From Oceanisphaera profunda (lineage in GTDB: Bacteria > Pseudomonadota > Gammaproteobacteria > Enterobacterales > Aeromonadaceae), in assembly GCF_002157895.1 (NCBI RefSeq), contig NZ_CP021377.1, positions 1,922,001 to 1,986,000 on the forward strand: DNA of 64,000 nucleotides. Reading direction: 5' to 3'. A model generated the notes under the pieces. That model ran no database searches, had not been told where the DNA came from, and saw only the letters and a program-made list of their open reading frames with translations. This document shows, in pieces, positions 48,306 through 57,494 of the stretch; the first letter of the stretch is position 1; each line of letters begins with the position of its first letter. The position numbers and the translations under genes are program-made.

Positions 48306-50303
48306 ATGTTGTTGAAGCACAGAAGGGTGTTGTTGCCTTTTATGGCGAGCATGGTGCTGGCCGAGTTTGCGATCATGCTGATGATGAAATGGCTCGGGCT
48401 GGACATTCTGGGGTTTTGGCTGGTTGCACTGTTTGATGCCACGGCTGTGTCACTGACGGCCATTATACTGCTCTGGGGGCTGACGAGCCGTGCCGGCGGG
48501 CTAAGTACGGATGCCCAATTGAAGACTGGAGCCATAGTATTTGTGACCGAGCTGCTGGTCATGCTGCTGTTACCTATGGACGGCGATGGATGGCTGTTTT
48601 TCTTGCTCGATGCGCTCTTGTTGTCTGTGATAAGCGGTTTACTTATTTACTGGCAGGTCTTGCTGCCTTTGCAGCGCGGCAAGAAGACTCGGGCAACTGC
48701 GATTACCACTTCCACGGTTTGGGGCTGCCTATTCACTTATCTGAGTTTGATGACGTGTGCCGGCATCATACTGCTCTCGGTTTATCAGCAACAACAGCAG
48801 CAACGATATGAAGAAGTCAGTGCGGCTGAAATGTCCCATCTCGACACTATCCGGCAGGAATTGCTGGCCAATCTGCACGAGGCGGCCCTCGATCTCACCC
48901 TGCTTGCCGGCCAGGCGGAACGTCTTGTCAGTCAAACCGGGCTCGACGTCGGCGAACCGCAGTTGGCGGCCGATTACATGACGTATTTAAAGGTGAGGCG
49001 CGATTATGCCATGTTGCGCTTGATTGATAGCCAAGGCGAGGAGCGGGTCCGCGTGGAGCGGGCGCGAGGCCAAGAAGCGGTTAACATTCCTGCAGGGCAA
49101 CGGCAGAACAAGTGGCAGCATGACTATTTCGACAAGGCCATGCAGTTGGCAAAGGGAGAAATTTACATCTCTGAGCTGGAGTTGAATATCGAGCATGGTC
49201 AGATAGAAATTCCCTACAATCCGGTTATCCGCTTGGCGACGCCCTTTTTTGATGAGGCAGGCAACAAGCGGGGCATAGTTATTATCAATCTGATGGCCGA
49301 GCGTTTGCTACAGGGCTTGTCCCGCCCGCGACAACCTCTACTGGGGCAGCTGATACTGCTGCATAAAGATGCAGGTTGGCTGTATGGTGTTGAGGAAGCG
49401 CGGCTCTGGGGCTCGGTGCTTGACGAGCGACGCCAGTACCGCTTTGCCAGCAGTCATCCCGAGGTCTGGGAGCAGATGCAGGGAGGTAGCGAAGGAATGA
49501 CTCGGGCCCCAGAAGGGCTTTATGTCTACCAGAAACTGACTGCGCGCGATCATCCGGTGCTCGGTACCATGACGGTCGACGAGAGCGGGTTGCAACCGCC
49601 CCAATGGTGGCTTATTTCCGTTGTTAAGCGCGCTGTATTCGAACAAGGCATGGTCAAAATTCGTAACTTGCTGCTAACGGTGTCGCTGTTCTTTGCGGTG
49701 CTTACCGCGATTGGCATTTTGTTGTTCAGCCACACCTTGAAAAAGCGAATCGAGGCAGAGCGAAAACTGCATCACTTGGCGCATTTCGACTTTCTCACTG
49801 GGCTGGCAAACCGTGCCTTGTTTAGCTGCACCCTAGAGCGAGAGCTACAGCATAGCCGACGCAGCAACGTCGACTCGGCACTGTTTTATATGGATCTAGA
49901 TAACTTTAAGCCCATTAATGACAGGCTCGGCCATAACGCCGGTGATGCTGCACTGAAGGAGGTGGCGCGACGGTTACAGCACTGTGTGCGACCTTACGAT
50001 ACGGTGGCCCGCATGGGCGGTGATGAGTTTGCCATCCTGATGACTGGGCCTATTAGGCCGGAAGATATCGACACTCTGGCCAAGCGGATTCTTAACGCCT
50101 TTGACTCGCCCGTTGAGGTGGCCGGGCAGCCGTTCCAGCTGGGCGTTAGTATCGGTGTTACCCTGTTGCACCAGAGTTTCGCTAGCCACGAACAGGCCTT
50201 GGCAGTGGCAGATCAAGCCATGTATAACGCCAAGAAAACCGGTAAGCACTGCTTCTTCTTGGCGCCGACATCCAAGATGTCGAAAGATACCTATGATAGG
50301 TGA
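48306..50303 (+). CDS. Membrane diguanylate cyclase with periplasmic sensor
   Basis: A 665-residue protein with four to five N-terminal membrane helices (1-150), a periplasmic Cache-like sensor (about 165-440, starting QQQQQQRYEEV), one more helix (LLLTVSLFFAVLTAIGILLF) and a GGDEF domain with intact MGGDEF and an RPYD inhibitory site five residues upstream. It makes c-di-GMP and should be product-inhibited. It follows the phosphodiesterase-type gene by 3 bases and shares its G+C-rich codon use, so a cyclase and a hydrolase are made together. Confidence 0.9.
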   Translation: MLLKHRRVLLPFMASMVLAEFAIMLMMKWLGLDILGFWLVALFDATAVSLTAIILLWGLTSRAGGLSTDAQLKTGAIVFVTELLVMLLLPMDGDGWLFFLLDALLLSVISGLLIYWQVLLPLQRGKKTRATAITTSTVWGCLFTYLSLMTCAGIILLSVYQQQQQQRYEEVSAAEMSHLDTIRQELLANLHEAALDLTLLAGQAERLVSQTGLDVGEPQLAADYMTYLKVRRDYAMLRLIDSQGEERVRVERARGQEAVNIPAGQRQNKWQHDYFDKAMQLAKGEIYISELELNIEHGQIEIPYNPVIRLATPFFDEAGNKRGIVIINLMAERLLQGLSRPRQPLLGQLILLHKDAGWLYGVEEARLWGSVLDERRQYRFASSHPEVWEQMQGGSEGMTRAPEGLYVYQKLTARDHPVLGTMTVDESGLQPPQWWLISVVKRAVFEQGMVKIRNLLLTVSLFFAVLTAIGILLFSHTLKKRIEAERKLHHLAHFDFLTGLANRALFSCTLERELQHSRRSNVDSALFYMDLDNFKPINDRLGHNAGDAALKEVARRLQHCVRPYDTVARMGGDEFAILMTGPIRPEDIDTLAKRILNAFDSPVEVAGQPFQLGVSIGVTLLHQSFASHEQALAVADQAMYNAKKTGKHCFFLAPTSKMSKDTYDR

Positions 50304-50337
50304 TGAGAAGGTCTGAACGGGTCTAACCGAAATGGGT

Positions 50338-51590
50338 TCAGTCTTTGGGGGCGCCCGCGTTCTTGGCGGTTATCCACTGGGACATATACTTGGTGCTCAT
50401 CATGCTGTGATGACGCAGCATACTGCCGGTAAAGTTCGCTAAGCGATGCGCATCAAGTTGGCTGGCTAGCTCCGTAATACGGCTAATTAACTGCTCGCCT
50501 AATGGCTCACTATCATAACGTTGTTTTAAAAGTGCCGTGCCTTGTAGCTGCGCCTGCTGCCAGCGCACTTCATCTTGATACAAAGCCACTGCCGCATCGG
50601 CAAACGCTTGTGCGCCTTCTGCACCCATGCCAATTTCTACTATGGCGCCCGGCCACGGTCGCTCACCGTGCATGCCCTCGCTGCCAATGGCGGTGGTGAT
50701 ATTGGGCGTTTGCATGATCATGGCATCCAGCAGCTTGCCTTTAATGCCGGCACCAAAGCGCAAGGGGCTAAGCACACTCGGGCTTGCTCCATCACCACGA
50801 AGGCATCATCTGCCCAGCCTTTAATTAAAAACCCTGCTTTAGGATTGTGTAAAGCGGTGGCTTTGGGTGGCGGGTAAGAGCCATAAATATGCAATTCGGC
50901 TTGGGGTAGTTGTTGGCGGATCAGCGGCCAAATTTGCTGTAAATACAGCACTGCATCCCAGTTGGGGGCGTGGCGAAAATTGCCGATAGTCATAAAATGC
51001 TGACGCTCATTAAAGCCCAGCGTTTGCACCGGCAATTGGCTTAAATCCACCATAAACGGCAGATGCTGCAGCAAGTGCTTGTCTACCTTGAAGGTGTCTT
51101 GCAGCAGCTGCATTTCAAAGTCGGAGATAATCAGCGACAGATCGCAGCGTAAAATGGCGGCAATTTCACGCTTGGCAATATCACTAAATAAGTCGGCAGT
51201 GGTCATCGCACGATTGGCTTTATGGGCCAGATGGCGCGCTTGGCGCAAGCACTGTAAGTCTTCGGTATCAAGCACACGTAGTGCATCAGGGCAGTGCTTT
51301 TCTACCCGCCAGCCAAATTGCTCTTCCATCATAAAGCGGTCAAACATGACGACATCAGGCGCGTACTGGGCGATATAAGCGTCGAAGCTGTCGCAATTCA
51401 AGACTATGCTTTGGCTGCTAATATCTTCTGCGGCCAGATCTATCATATGCTCGGTACGCTGGGCCGGTGTAGCAAACTCCACCTGCCAGCCCTGGCGTTT
51501 ATACAGCCGCAGTATCGACAACATATGGCTGCCCGCCGCCGACGAGTTAGGCTCTGGCCACACATAGCCAATCACCAATACTTTTTTCAT
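50338..51590 (-). pseudogene. Glycosyltransferase (GT4-like), frameshifted
   Basis: The N-terminal part from ATG 51590 (MKKVLVIGYVWPEPNSSAAG) carries a GT-B fold pattern through FMTIGNFRHAPNWDAVLYL and EQARVCLAP. At about 50768 one base is missing from a C-run, and that frame stops at 50718. The other frame continues the protein as PLRFGAGIKGKLLDAMIMQTPNITT to 50338; the glycine-rich segment and following acidic residues form the donor-nucleotide site. A full-length protein would be about 417 residues. It is next to manC, so the pair may be the rest of a surface-polysaccharide locus. Confidence 0.82.
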
Positions 51591-51690
51591 GAATAACCTT
51601 TTGTATTTTTTGTAAAGAGTGAAGTGTAAAGAGGACAAGATAACAGCAAGACTACAGAAAATGCATCGTATCTAAAGACAAATGCTTACT

Positions 51691-51718
51691 CCTTCACCCT
51701 TCACCCTTCACCCTTCAC
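51691..51718. repeat. Heptamer tandem repeat (CCTTCAC)x4 at the end of manC
   Basis: Four perfect 7-mers. On the minus strand (GTGAAGG) they encode the last residues of ManC (VKGEG) and its TGA stop, so the array has rewritten the end of the gene. Related looser tracts lie near 15585, 27345, 28885, 30005, 41850, 51605, 53215 and 57465. Confidence 0.8.
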
Positions 51719-53191
51719 GCATTCTGTTCTGCCGTAACTATCACTAAAGCGCACTATGTCGTCTTCGCCTAAATACGCGCCCGACTGCACTTCTATTAGC
51801 TCTAAGGGCAGCTTGCCTGGGTTTTCTAGTGCGTGCAGCTGACCTACGGGAATATACACCGACTGATTTTCACTCACCAAACGTACCTCATCACCCAGAG
51901 TGACGCGGGCCGTGCCGCTCACCACCACCCAATGCTCGGCTCGGTGATGATGTAATTGCAGTGACAAACGCGCCCCCGGATTAACGGTAATGCGCTTTAC
52001 CTGATAGCGATCGCCACTGTCGATGGCATCAAACTTACCCCAAGGGCGATGGCATTCGCGATGCACTATGTGCTCGGTTCGGCCAGCTGCTGCCAGCCGT
52101 GCCACCAGTTGTTTAACCTCTTGCTCACGATCTTTATGAGCCACTAGCACCGCATCTTTGGTTTCTATAACCACTAAGTCTTGCACGCCTAACGCCGCCA
52201 CTAAACGATGCTCGGCCATGATCAAGCTGTTACTAACCTGTTCGGTTAATACATCGCCACGCACGGTATTACCTTGTGCATCGGGAGTGAGCTGCGCTGC
52301 CAAGGCCGACCAAGAACCCACATCGCTCCAGCCGGCGGCTAACGCTACCATGGCTGCCTCTGAGGTGTGCTCCATTACGCCGTAATCGACCGAAATATCA
52401 GGGCTGGCAGCAAAAGAGGTTGCATCTAAACGGATAAAATCCAAGTCGCGTTCACTCTTGGCCAGTGCCGCCCGGCAAGCGGCCAGCACCTCTGGCTGCC
52501 AGCGGGCTAATTCGCCCAGATAACGGCTGGCCTGCATCATAAAAATACCGCTATTCCAGTCATAGTTGCCGTTCGCTAAATAGCCATCGGCGGTGGCTTG
52601 GTCTGGTTTTTCCACAAATTTATCCACTACAAAACCAGTAGTGTTGGCAATGGGCGCGCCGCGACGCAGATAACCATAACCGGTTTCGGCGTGGGTAGGT
52701 GTAATACCAAAGGTGACCAGCTTACCTGCTTGCGCCAAGGGCAAGGCGGCCTTAATTGCCGCCTGAAAGGCGCGCACATCAGAGATGGCATGGTCGGCGG
52801 GCAGCGCCAATATGATGGCCTCTGTGTCAGTCACCGTAGGGCTAGCGCCAGTTTCATTCAGCATAGCGGCCGCGGTTTGTTCGGCATATAAGGCGGCCAC
52901 GGCCAGCGCGGGTGCGGTATTGCGTCCCATAGGTTCGAGCATAATTTGTGCGGCTGTGAGCGATTGCGATTGGGCTAGCTGGCGCAACTGCTCTGCGGCT
53001 AAAAAGCGGTGATCTTCATGGCAAATGACCAAGGGCTGTTGTGTGACTAACCCCTGTAAGCGCAGCAGTGTGGCTTGCAACAAGGACCAATCTGTATCAA
53101 GCAGCGCTAAAAACTGCTTGGGATGTTGCTGGCGCGACAGGGGCCACAGGCGAGAGCCATGGCCGCCCGCCATGATAATCGGAAATAACAT
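51701..53191 (-). CDS. manC: Mannose-1-phosphate guanylyltransferase/mannose-6-phosphate isomerase
   Basis: This 496-residue bifunctional enzyme makes GDP-mannose for surface polysaccharide. N-terminal nucleotidyltransferase motifs: MAGGHGSRLWPLSR, HPKQFL and FVEKPD. The C-terminal cupin isomerase domain has HRECHRPWGKFD, LQLHHHRAEHWVVVSG and YIPVGQLHALENPG. ATG 53191 is chosen over GTG 53197, giving MLFPIIMAGG. The C-terminus is encoded by a heptamer repeat. It lies upstream of the broken glycosyltransferase. Confidence 0.93.
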   Translation of the reverse strand: MLFPIIMAGGHGSRLWPLSRQQHPKQFLALLDTDWSLLQATLLRLQGLVTQQPLVICHEDHRFLAAEQLRQLAQSQSLTAAQIMLEPMGRNTAPALAVAALYAEQTAAAMLNETGASPTVTDTEAIILALPADHAISDVRAFQAAIKAALPLAQAGKLVTFGITPTHAETGYGYLRRGAPIANTTGFVVDKFVEKPDQATADGYLANGNYDWNSGIFMMQASRYLGELARWQPEVLAACRAALAKSERDLDFIRLDATSFAASPDISVDYGVMEHTSEAAMVALAAGWSDVGSWSALAAQLTPDAQGNTVRGDVLTEQVSNSLIMAEHRLVAALGVQDLVVIETKDAVLVAHKDREQEVKQLVARLAAAGRTEHIVHRECHRPWGKFDAIDSGDRYQVKRITVNPGARLSLQLHHHRAEHWVVVSGTARVTLGDEVRLVSENQSVYIPVGQLHALENPGKLPLELIEVQSGAYLGEDDIVRFSDSYGRTECVKGEG

Positions 53192-53299
53192 ACACACTCT
53201 TTGTAAAATAGTGAGGGGTGAGGCGTAAAGCGTGAGGAGAGCCTTTATCCTTAACCCTTGTCTTTGGATGTTTCTTGGCGTTAACAGCTCGCTAATAGC

Positions 53300-53995
53300 C
53301 TACGGCTGGCCGCTAGTACTCATCACTTCCTGTGCCGTTAAATGCCGCCACTCGCCTACCGGTACATCTAACTGTATGCCGCCTATTTGATCCCTATGTA
53401 AGGCCACCACTTTATTACCCACGGCGGCAAACATACGTTTCACTTGATGAAAGCGGCCCTCAACAATGGTGAGCAGCACCTCGGTGGCCGTTACCGACTC
53501 TAATTGAGCCGGCAAGGTGAGCTTAGCTTCACCTTGTAAGCGAATGCCTTGGTTAAACAGCTGGGCGGTGCCAGTGGACAGTGGGTCTCTGAGTGTCACC
53601 CGATACACCTTATTACAGCCGCTATTCGGGTGCGTAATGTGATAAGACCAGCGCCCATCGTCCGTAAGTAGCACTAAGCCGGTGGTATCCGCGTCTAAGC
53701 GGCCGACCAAGTGCAGGTCTTCGGCTTTATTAAGGGTTAGCCCACGAAACAGAGACGGATAAGCGCCATCTGCATGGGAGCAGAGCGTACTCGCCGGTTT
53801 ATGCAGCATGATATAGCGAGGCGCTCTTGGCGTAAGTACTTGACCTAACAGCGTAATATGATTGTTTTCATGTACCTGCTTGGCTTCATCTTGGCAAATT
53901 TCACCGTTGACGGACACGGCGCTTGCCCAAATATTGGCTCTCGCTTGCGCTCGGTCGAGCTCGGTGCTGTAGCAGATAAACTTATCCAGACGCAT
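53300..53995 (-). CDS. rsuA: 16S rRNA pseudouridine(516) synthase
   Basis: At 231 residues it matches the E. coli enzyme in length. It has an S4 RNA-binding domain (1-60, MRLDKFI ... VSVNGEICQ) and a catalytic domain with Asp101 in GRLDADTTGL, plus the closing motif EGRFHQVKRMFAAVG. It converts U516 in 16S rRNA to pseudouridine. Confidence 0.92.
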   Translation of the reverse strand: MRLDKFICYSTELDRAQARANIWASAVSVNGEICQDEAKQVHENNHITLLGQVLTPRAPRYIMLHKPASTLCSHADGAYPSLFRGLTLNKAEDLHLVGRLDADTTGLVLLTDDGRWSYHITHPNSGCNKVYRVTLRDPLSTGTAQLFNQGIRLQGEAKLTLPAQLESVTATEVLLTIVEGRFHQVKRMFAAVGNKVVALHRDQIGGIQLDVPVGEWRHLTAQEVMSTSGQP

Positions 53996-54681
53996 GTTCT
54001 ACCCAAGGCAAAAGAGACATTATCGCACAGACTGACGCTCAGCAGCACAATGGCAGCTGAGCTAAAACTAGTGCTGCCAAAGGATGGCCATAGGTTGATG
54101 AGCGTGAGGTGAGAAAGCTGCGGATTACTGCTGGGTTAAGCAGAGAGGCTGGTTTAGCCTTAGTCGCTCTACTGGCCTTCATCTGAAATAAAAGTTTGAG
54201 AAATAGATATTAGCAGGATAAGTAACTTAATCTACTTTCACGTGAAGAGTTAGTGTAAAGCAACTAATCTTAGTGATAGTTTAGTGATAACCACCACTTA
54301 TAGAGGCTAAGCAGGTGTTTTTTAGCACAAAAAACAACCTGTGATAGGTTAATAAAGTTAAATCTACACATTGTTTTCATGTTTTTTAGAGAAAGTGATT
54401 CAGCATAATCCACTTTCTTGTCTTTTTGGTCAGGTTTTTTGTGCTGCTTGGTCGCCTTTGGGACCCATTTAAGCTCTGTGAGGCCGCTTAATGTCGCGAA
54501 GTCTGATTATTTTTACAGTTTGTATACAAACAAATAAATTATTGTGTGCATTAAAATCGAGGAGTAAGCTTTATTTCGTTCCAGCGGCTTGATGAATTAT
54601 TAAGCCCTAGAACAAGCCAACGATTTACTTAATATAAATAATCGTTGTGCCCTCATAAAAAATATAAAAAGGAAAATAATA
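53996..54681. other. 686-base AT-rich intergenic region with hairpins
   Basis: No protein gene seen on either strand. A hairpin GAAAGTG/CACTTTC (54391-54417) followed by TTGTCTTTTT looks terminator-like with no gene ending there, so a small RNA upstream of it is possible. CAACGATT/AATCGTTG (54618-54647) is an 8-bp inverted repeat in the leader of the next gene. Confidence 0.45.
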
Positions 54682-54987
54682 ATGAACAAATCTAAATGGG
54701 TTATTTCTGCAGCTGCTCTTGTTCTTGCCGCTTCTGCTAATGCAGGCTTTGGTGGCAATCATTCTTATAACCACAGCTACAACAATGGCTATACCAATGT
54801 TGAAGTCAGCAAAGATGTGACGACTGGCCCTAATGGCAGCGTATCTTTCGACAAGACCATCACTAAAGCCAATGGTGAAATCGTGACCATTAGCAAAGAC
54901 ATTCAACGTGGCCAGAATGGCAGCGTTACCGTTAACAAAAACGTTAATGGTCGTCAGCACTCTTACACTAAAAACTTTAATCGTTAA
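54682..54987 (+). CDS. Small secreted protein with two degenerate 27-residue repeats
   Basis: A 101-residue product with a clear signal peptide (MNKSKWVISAAALVLAASANA, cut after ANA). The mature part has a Gly/Asn/His/Tyr-rich start (GGNHSYNHSYNNGY). Two copies of the pattern [V/I]xSKDxxxGxNGSV[S/T]xxKxxxxxNG follow. It is polar, with no Cys. I recognise no family; the repeat style is like that of matrix or amyloid-like proteins, but that is only a resemblance. AAAGGA precedes the ATG, and a strong terminator follows, so it is a genuine lone transcript. Confidence 0.75.
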   Translation: MNKSKWVISAAALVLAASANAGFGGNHSYNHSYNNGYTNVEVSKDVTTGPNGSVSFDKTITKANGEIVTISKDIQRGQNGSVTVNKNVNGRQHSYTKNFNR

Positions 54988-55016
54988 TATTTAATTAATA
55001 TAATTTACGGTTAATG

Positions 55017-55045
55017 AAAAGGGCGCTATTTTAGCGCCCTTTTTT
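55017..55045 (+). terminator. Intrinsic terminator after the small secreted protein gene
   Basis: Stem AAAAGGGCGCT/AGCGCCCTTTT with a short loop, then T. Confidence 0.92.
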
Positions 55046-55086
55046 ATGGTTGATATTTATACTGCGAAGTTAAGAAGATCTCAGAT

Positions 55087-56058
55087 ATGAAAGTATTCAT
55101 AATAGGTGCTTTGTTAATCACCAGCCCAGTGATGGCCTTAACATTTAGTTCGGCAGATCAAAATGATACCTTGGCAGTCAATGGTAAGTTTAAGTACCAG
55201 TTTGGTGCACTGGGTTATCAATGGCGTGCACCCAACGAAGCGCAAGCCGTGGGCGGTGCAGATCAGTTTTCGCTGAACTTGAATGGCAGCAGTAAGCTCA
55301 ATGATACGATAACCTTAATTGGTGAAATGAGCTGGGACTTACTGACCGACTCACAATTTGGTGACCAACTGTATGTGGATCAAGCTTGGCTGGGCGCGCG
55401 CTTTAACGACACCTTAGAGTTAACCGTGGGCCGCAGCGAAACCCCCTTCACCCAAGTTATAGACTTAACCGATGTGTTCAATATCTTTGGCGGCCAAGGC
55501 TATCGCTATCAAGCGGCCAGCTTAGACGATCAATTTAAGGCCAGCTATTATCGTGACAATCTCGATATTAGAGTCGCCTATGCGAAACATGATCAAGATC
55601 AGCAAGATGCTAACTTTAATACTAAGGAGCAATACGGAGCTTCAATCGGTTATCGAGCCAACAATGGCTTAGGCATGGTAGTGGCATTGGATAATAAAGT
55701 ATCTAACGATCAAGATAGCGATATTAACTCATTAGCAGTGGGCCTCAGTTATACCAACAACCATGGCTTATATGCCGCGGTCACTCATGGGGTTAGTCAG
55801 TTTGAAAGAGCCTGGGATGTGCGCGAATTAGCGTATTGGGAGTCGGTATTATCATACTCCTTTAAACAGTTTGCCTTGGGTGTGGGTTACAACCGTTTAA
55901 GCCTACAAGAGCCTGAGTCTGAAACTTGGACCAGTGAAATAATAGTGGCCGGTGAATACTACCTAATACCGCAAGCCAAAATCTATGCCGAAGTATTATT
56001 GAATCAAATAGCAGATAAAGACCCTTTATACGGCATTGGTATGCAGTATTATTTTTAA
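55087..56058 (+). CDS. Outer-membrane porin
   Basis: A 323-residue protein with a signal peptide (MKVFIIGALLITSPVMA), alternating beta-strand pattern throughout, the porin-like segments LNLNGSSKLNDTITLIGEMSWDL and DQAWLGARFNDTLELTVGR, and a C-terminal Phe (GIGMQYYF) needed for outer-membrane insertion. It is a general gram-negative trimeric porin type; substrate preference unknown. Confidence 0.87.
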   Translation: MKVFIIGALLITSPVMALTFSSADQNDTLAVNGKFKYQFGALGYQWRAPNEAQAVGGADQFSLNLNGSSKLNDTITLIGEMSWDLLTDSQFGDQLYVDQAWLGARFNDTLELTVGRSETPFTQVIDLTDVFNIFGGQGYRYQAASLDDQFKASYYRDNLDIRVAYAKHDQDQQDANFNTKEQYGASIGYRANNGLGMVVALDNKVSNDQDSDINSLAVGLSYTNNHGLYAAVTHGVSQFERAWDVRELAYWESVLSYSFKQFALGVGYNRLSLQEPESETWTSEIIVAGEYYLIPQAKIYAEVLLNQIADKDPLYGIGMQYYF

Positions 56059-56060
56059 AC

Positions 56061-56088
56061 AAGCGGAGCCAGAGTTATGCTCCGCTTT
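56061..56088. terminator. Hairpin between porin and GFA gene
   Basis: Stem AAGCGGAGC/GCTCCGCTT between convergent genes. The T-run is weak. Confidence 0.55.
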
Positions 56089-56102
56089 AGCGAGCCTAAT
56101 GG

Positions 56103-56666
56103 TTACTGCACGCGGGTTGTCTCGAATTGCTCTAGTTGGTCATTAATCTCATGCCAAGGCGCTTTAGAACCAACAAAAATATGAAAGCTGGGCTGCTGGC
56201 TGGGCTTTGAATTCAACATTCCTAAGCGGAGGTTGTGTTTGCCGGCGGTGAGTTTGCGCGAATACAGGCTGGAGCCACAATGCTTACAAAATGCCAGCTC
56301 GGTTTCGGCACTTTTACGGTAGTGAGTCACATCTTCCTCCCCGGCGATAAAGCGAAACTTGGCTGAGCTGATCCCACCTACCGAAGAATAATCCGCACCG
56401 GTAAATTTACGACACTCGGAGCAATGGCAATTGCCCATATACTCAAATTCGTTCGGCACCTGAATTTTTACTTTACCGCACAGGCAGGAGCCCTCCAGCA
56501 TTGTCGTCCCGGCCTCCAGATTGGCTACAGGACTAGGTTTTGATTTTTTTGCTCTTGGGCGGCCGTCATAATTTTTGATGTACCACATGCCGCCAAGCAA
56601 GGTCACGACGGTCAGCAGCACAAATATCGATCCAACAATCTGCGTTGTATTTAACTCAAGCATCAC
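56103..56666 (-). CDS. GFA/CENP-V-domain protein with N-terminal membrane anchor
   Basis: A 187-residue protein with one membrane helix (about 8-28, TQIVGSIFVLLTVVTLLGGM) and a glutathione-dependent formaldehyde-activating-type zinc domain (about 52-150): GSCLCGKVKI, CHCSECRKFTG and FCKHCGSSLYSR supply the Cys clusters. The membrane anchor is unusual for the family. Reaction unknown. It lies 11 bases after the GNAT gene and is probably co-transcribed with it. Confidence 0.82.
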   Translation of the reverse strand: MMLELNTTQIVGSIFVLLTVVTLLGGMWYIKNYDGRPRAKKSKPSPVANLEAGTTMLEGSCLCGKVKIQVPNEFEYMGNCHCSECRKFTGADYSSVGGISSAKFRFIAGEEDVTHYRKSAETELAFCKHCGSSLYSRKLTAGKHNLRLGMLNSKPSQQPSFHIFVGSKAPWHEINDQLEQFETTRVQ

Positions 56667-56677
56667 TATCTCCGCTT

Positions 56678-57100
56678 TTAGATTAATGATTGTTCCATGG
56701 AAAGGTGCGGGATGCCGGCATCCATAAATTCACTGCCATACGGCGTAAAGCCAAGCTTGGCATAAAAGCCCAGCGCCTGAGTTTGTGCTCCTAAGTACAC
56801 CCGCGGATAACCCAAACGCACCGCCTCATCAACCAATGCCTGCACCATTTTGGCCCCCAGCCCTAAGCCTCTACACTCTTTTAAAATCGCGATCCGACCA
56901 ATATGGCCATCGTCTAACATGCGACCCGTGCCTACATATTGGCCGTCTACGGCTACTAACAGCTGCAGCGCGACGTCATCTAAGCCATCAAACTCCAGTT
57001 CAACGGGCACCTGTTGTTCTGCGATAAATACCGCCTCGCGAATGGCGCGGATATGCGGGCTATGAGCGGCGTCGTAAGCCACTAGGTGTATGTCTGACAT
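56678..57100 (-). CDS. GNAT-family N-acetyltransferase
   Basis: A 140-residue acetyltransferase. The acetyl-CoA loop is ECRGLGLGAKMVQALVDEA, the core strand HIGRIAIL comes before it and the C-terminal YLGAQTQALGFYAKLGF after it. Substrate unknown. Confidence 0.87.
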   Translation of the reverse strand: MSDIHLVAYDAAHSPHIRAIREAVFIAEQQVPVELEFDGLDDVALQLLVAVDGQYVGTGRMLDDGHIGRIAILKECRGLGLGAKMVQALVDEAVRLGYPRVYLGAQTQALGFYAKLGFTPYGSEFMDAGIPHLSMEQSLI

Positions 57101-57494
57101 GGTGGTTCCTTGGTTAAATAATTAAAGATTAAAGACTTTTTCGCCACGGAATCCACGGAATCCACAGAAAAATTAAGCTGAGATTAGACCGACCAGTGAT
57201 AAGTTCTATTTATTGGCAAGAGCTCGGTCTCCGATGGTCCGGTGTTTGGCTCTTAACATTAATAAGCATTTTCAGATCTGATCACTATTTTTCCGTGGTT
57301 TCTGTGACTCTCGTAGCAAACAAGCGTTGCTAATAGGTTTTAGCCTTTAAAGACTTAGAGCGAGATCCTGAAGCTTTGTCATGCCGGACTTGATCCGGTA
57401 TCCGGATGAGGGCGCAAAGATAAACACGCCCTTGTTCAGCTCGACACTATTTGGGCTCGTCCTCTTCACCCTTCACCCTTCACGCTATTCGAGC
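57101..57494. other. Intergenic region with a MITE-like inverted element and two repeat families
   Basis: No gene. Bases 57137-57319 form an element with inverted ends (CCACGGAATCCACAGAAAAA against CACAGAAACCACGGAAAAA read in reverse). It is followed at 57359 by half of the GCGAGATCCTGA repeat, an ATGCCGGA/TCCGGTAT palindrome and a CCTTCAC heptamer tract that ends 11 bases from tex. Confidence 0.65.

Noticed and set aside
54625-54960. Antisense frame opposite the small secreted protein gene
   Set aside because: The sense gene has a signal peptide, ribosome-binding site and terminator; the antisense frame mirrors its repeats.
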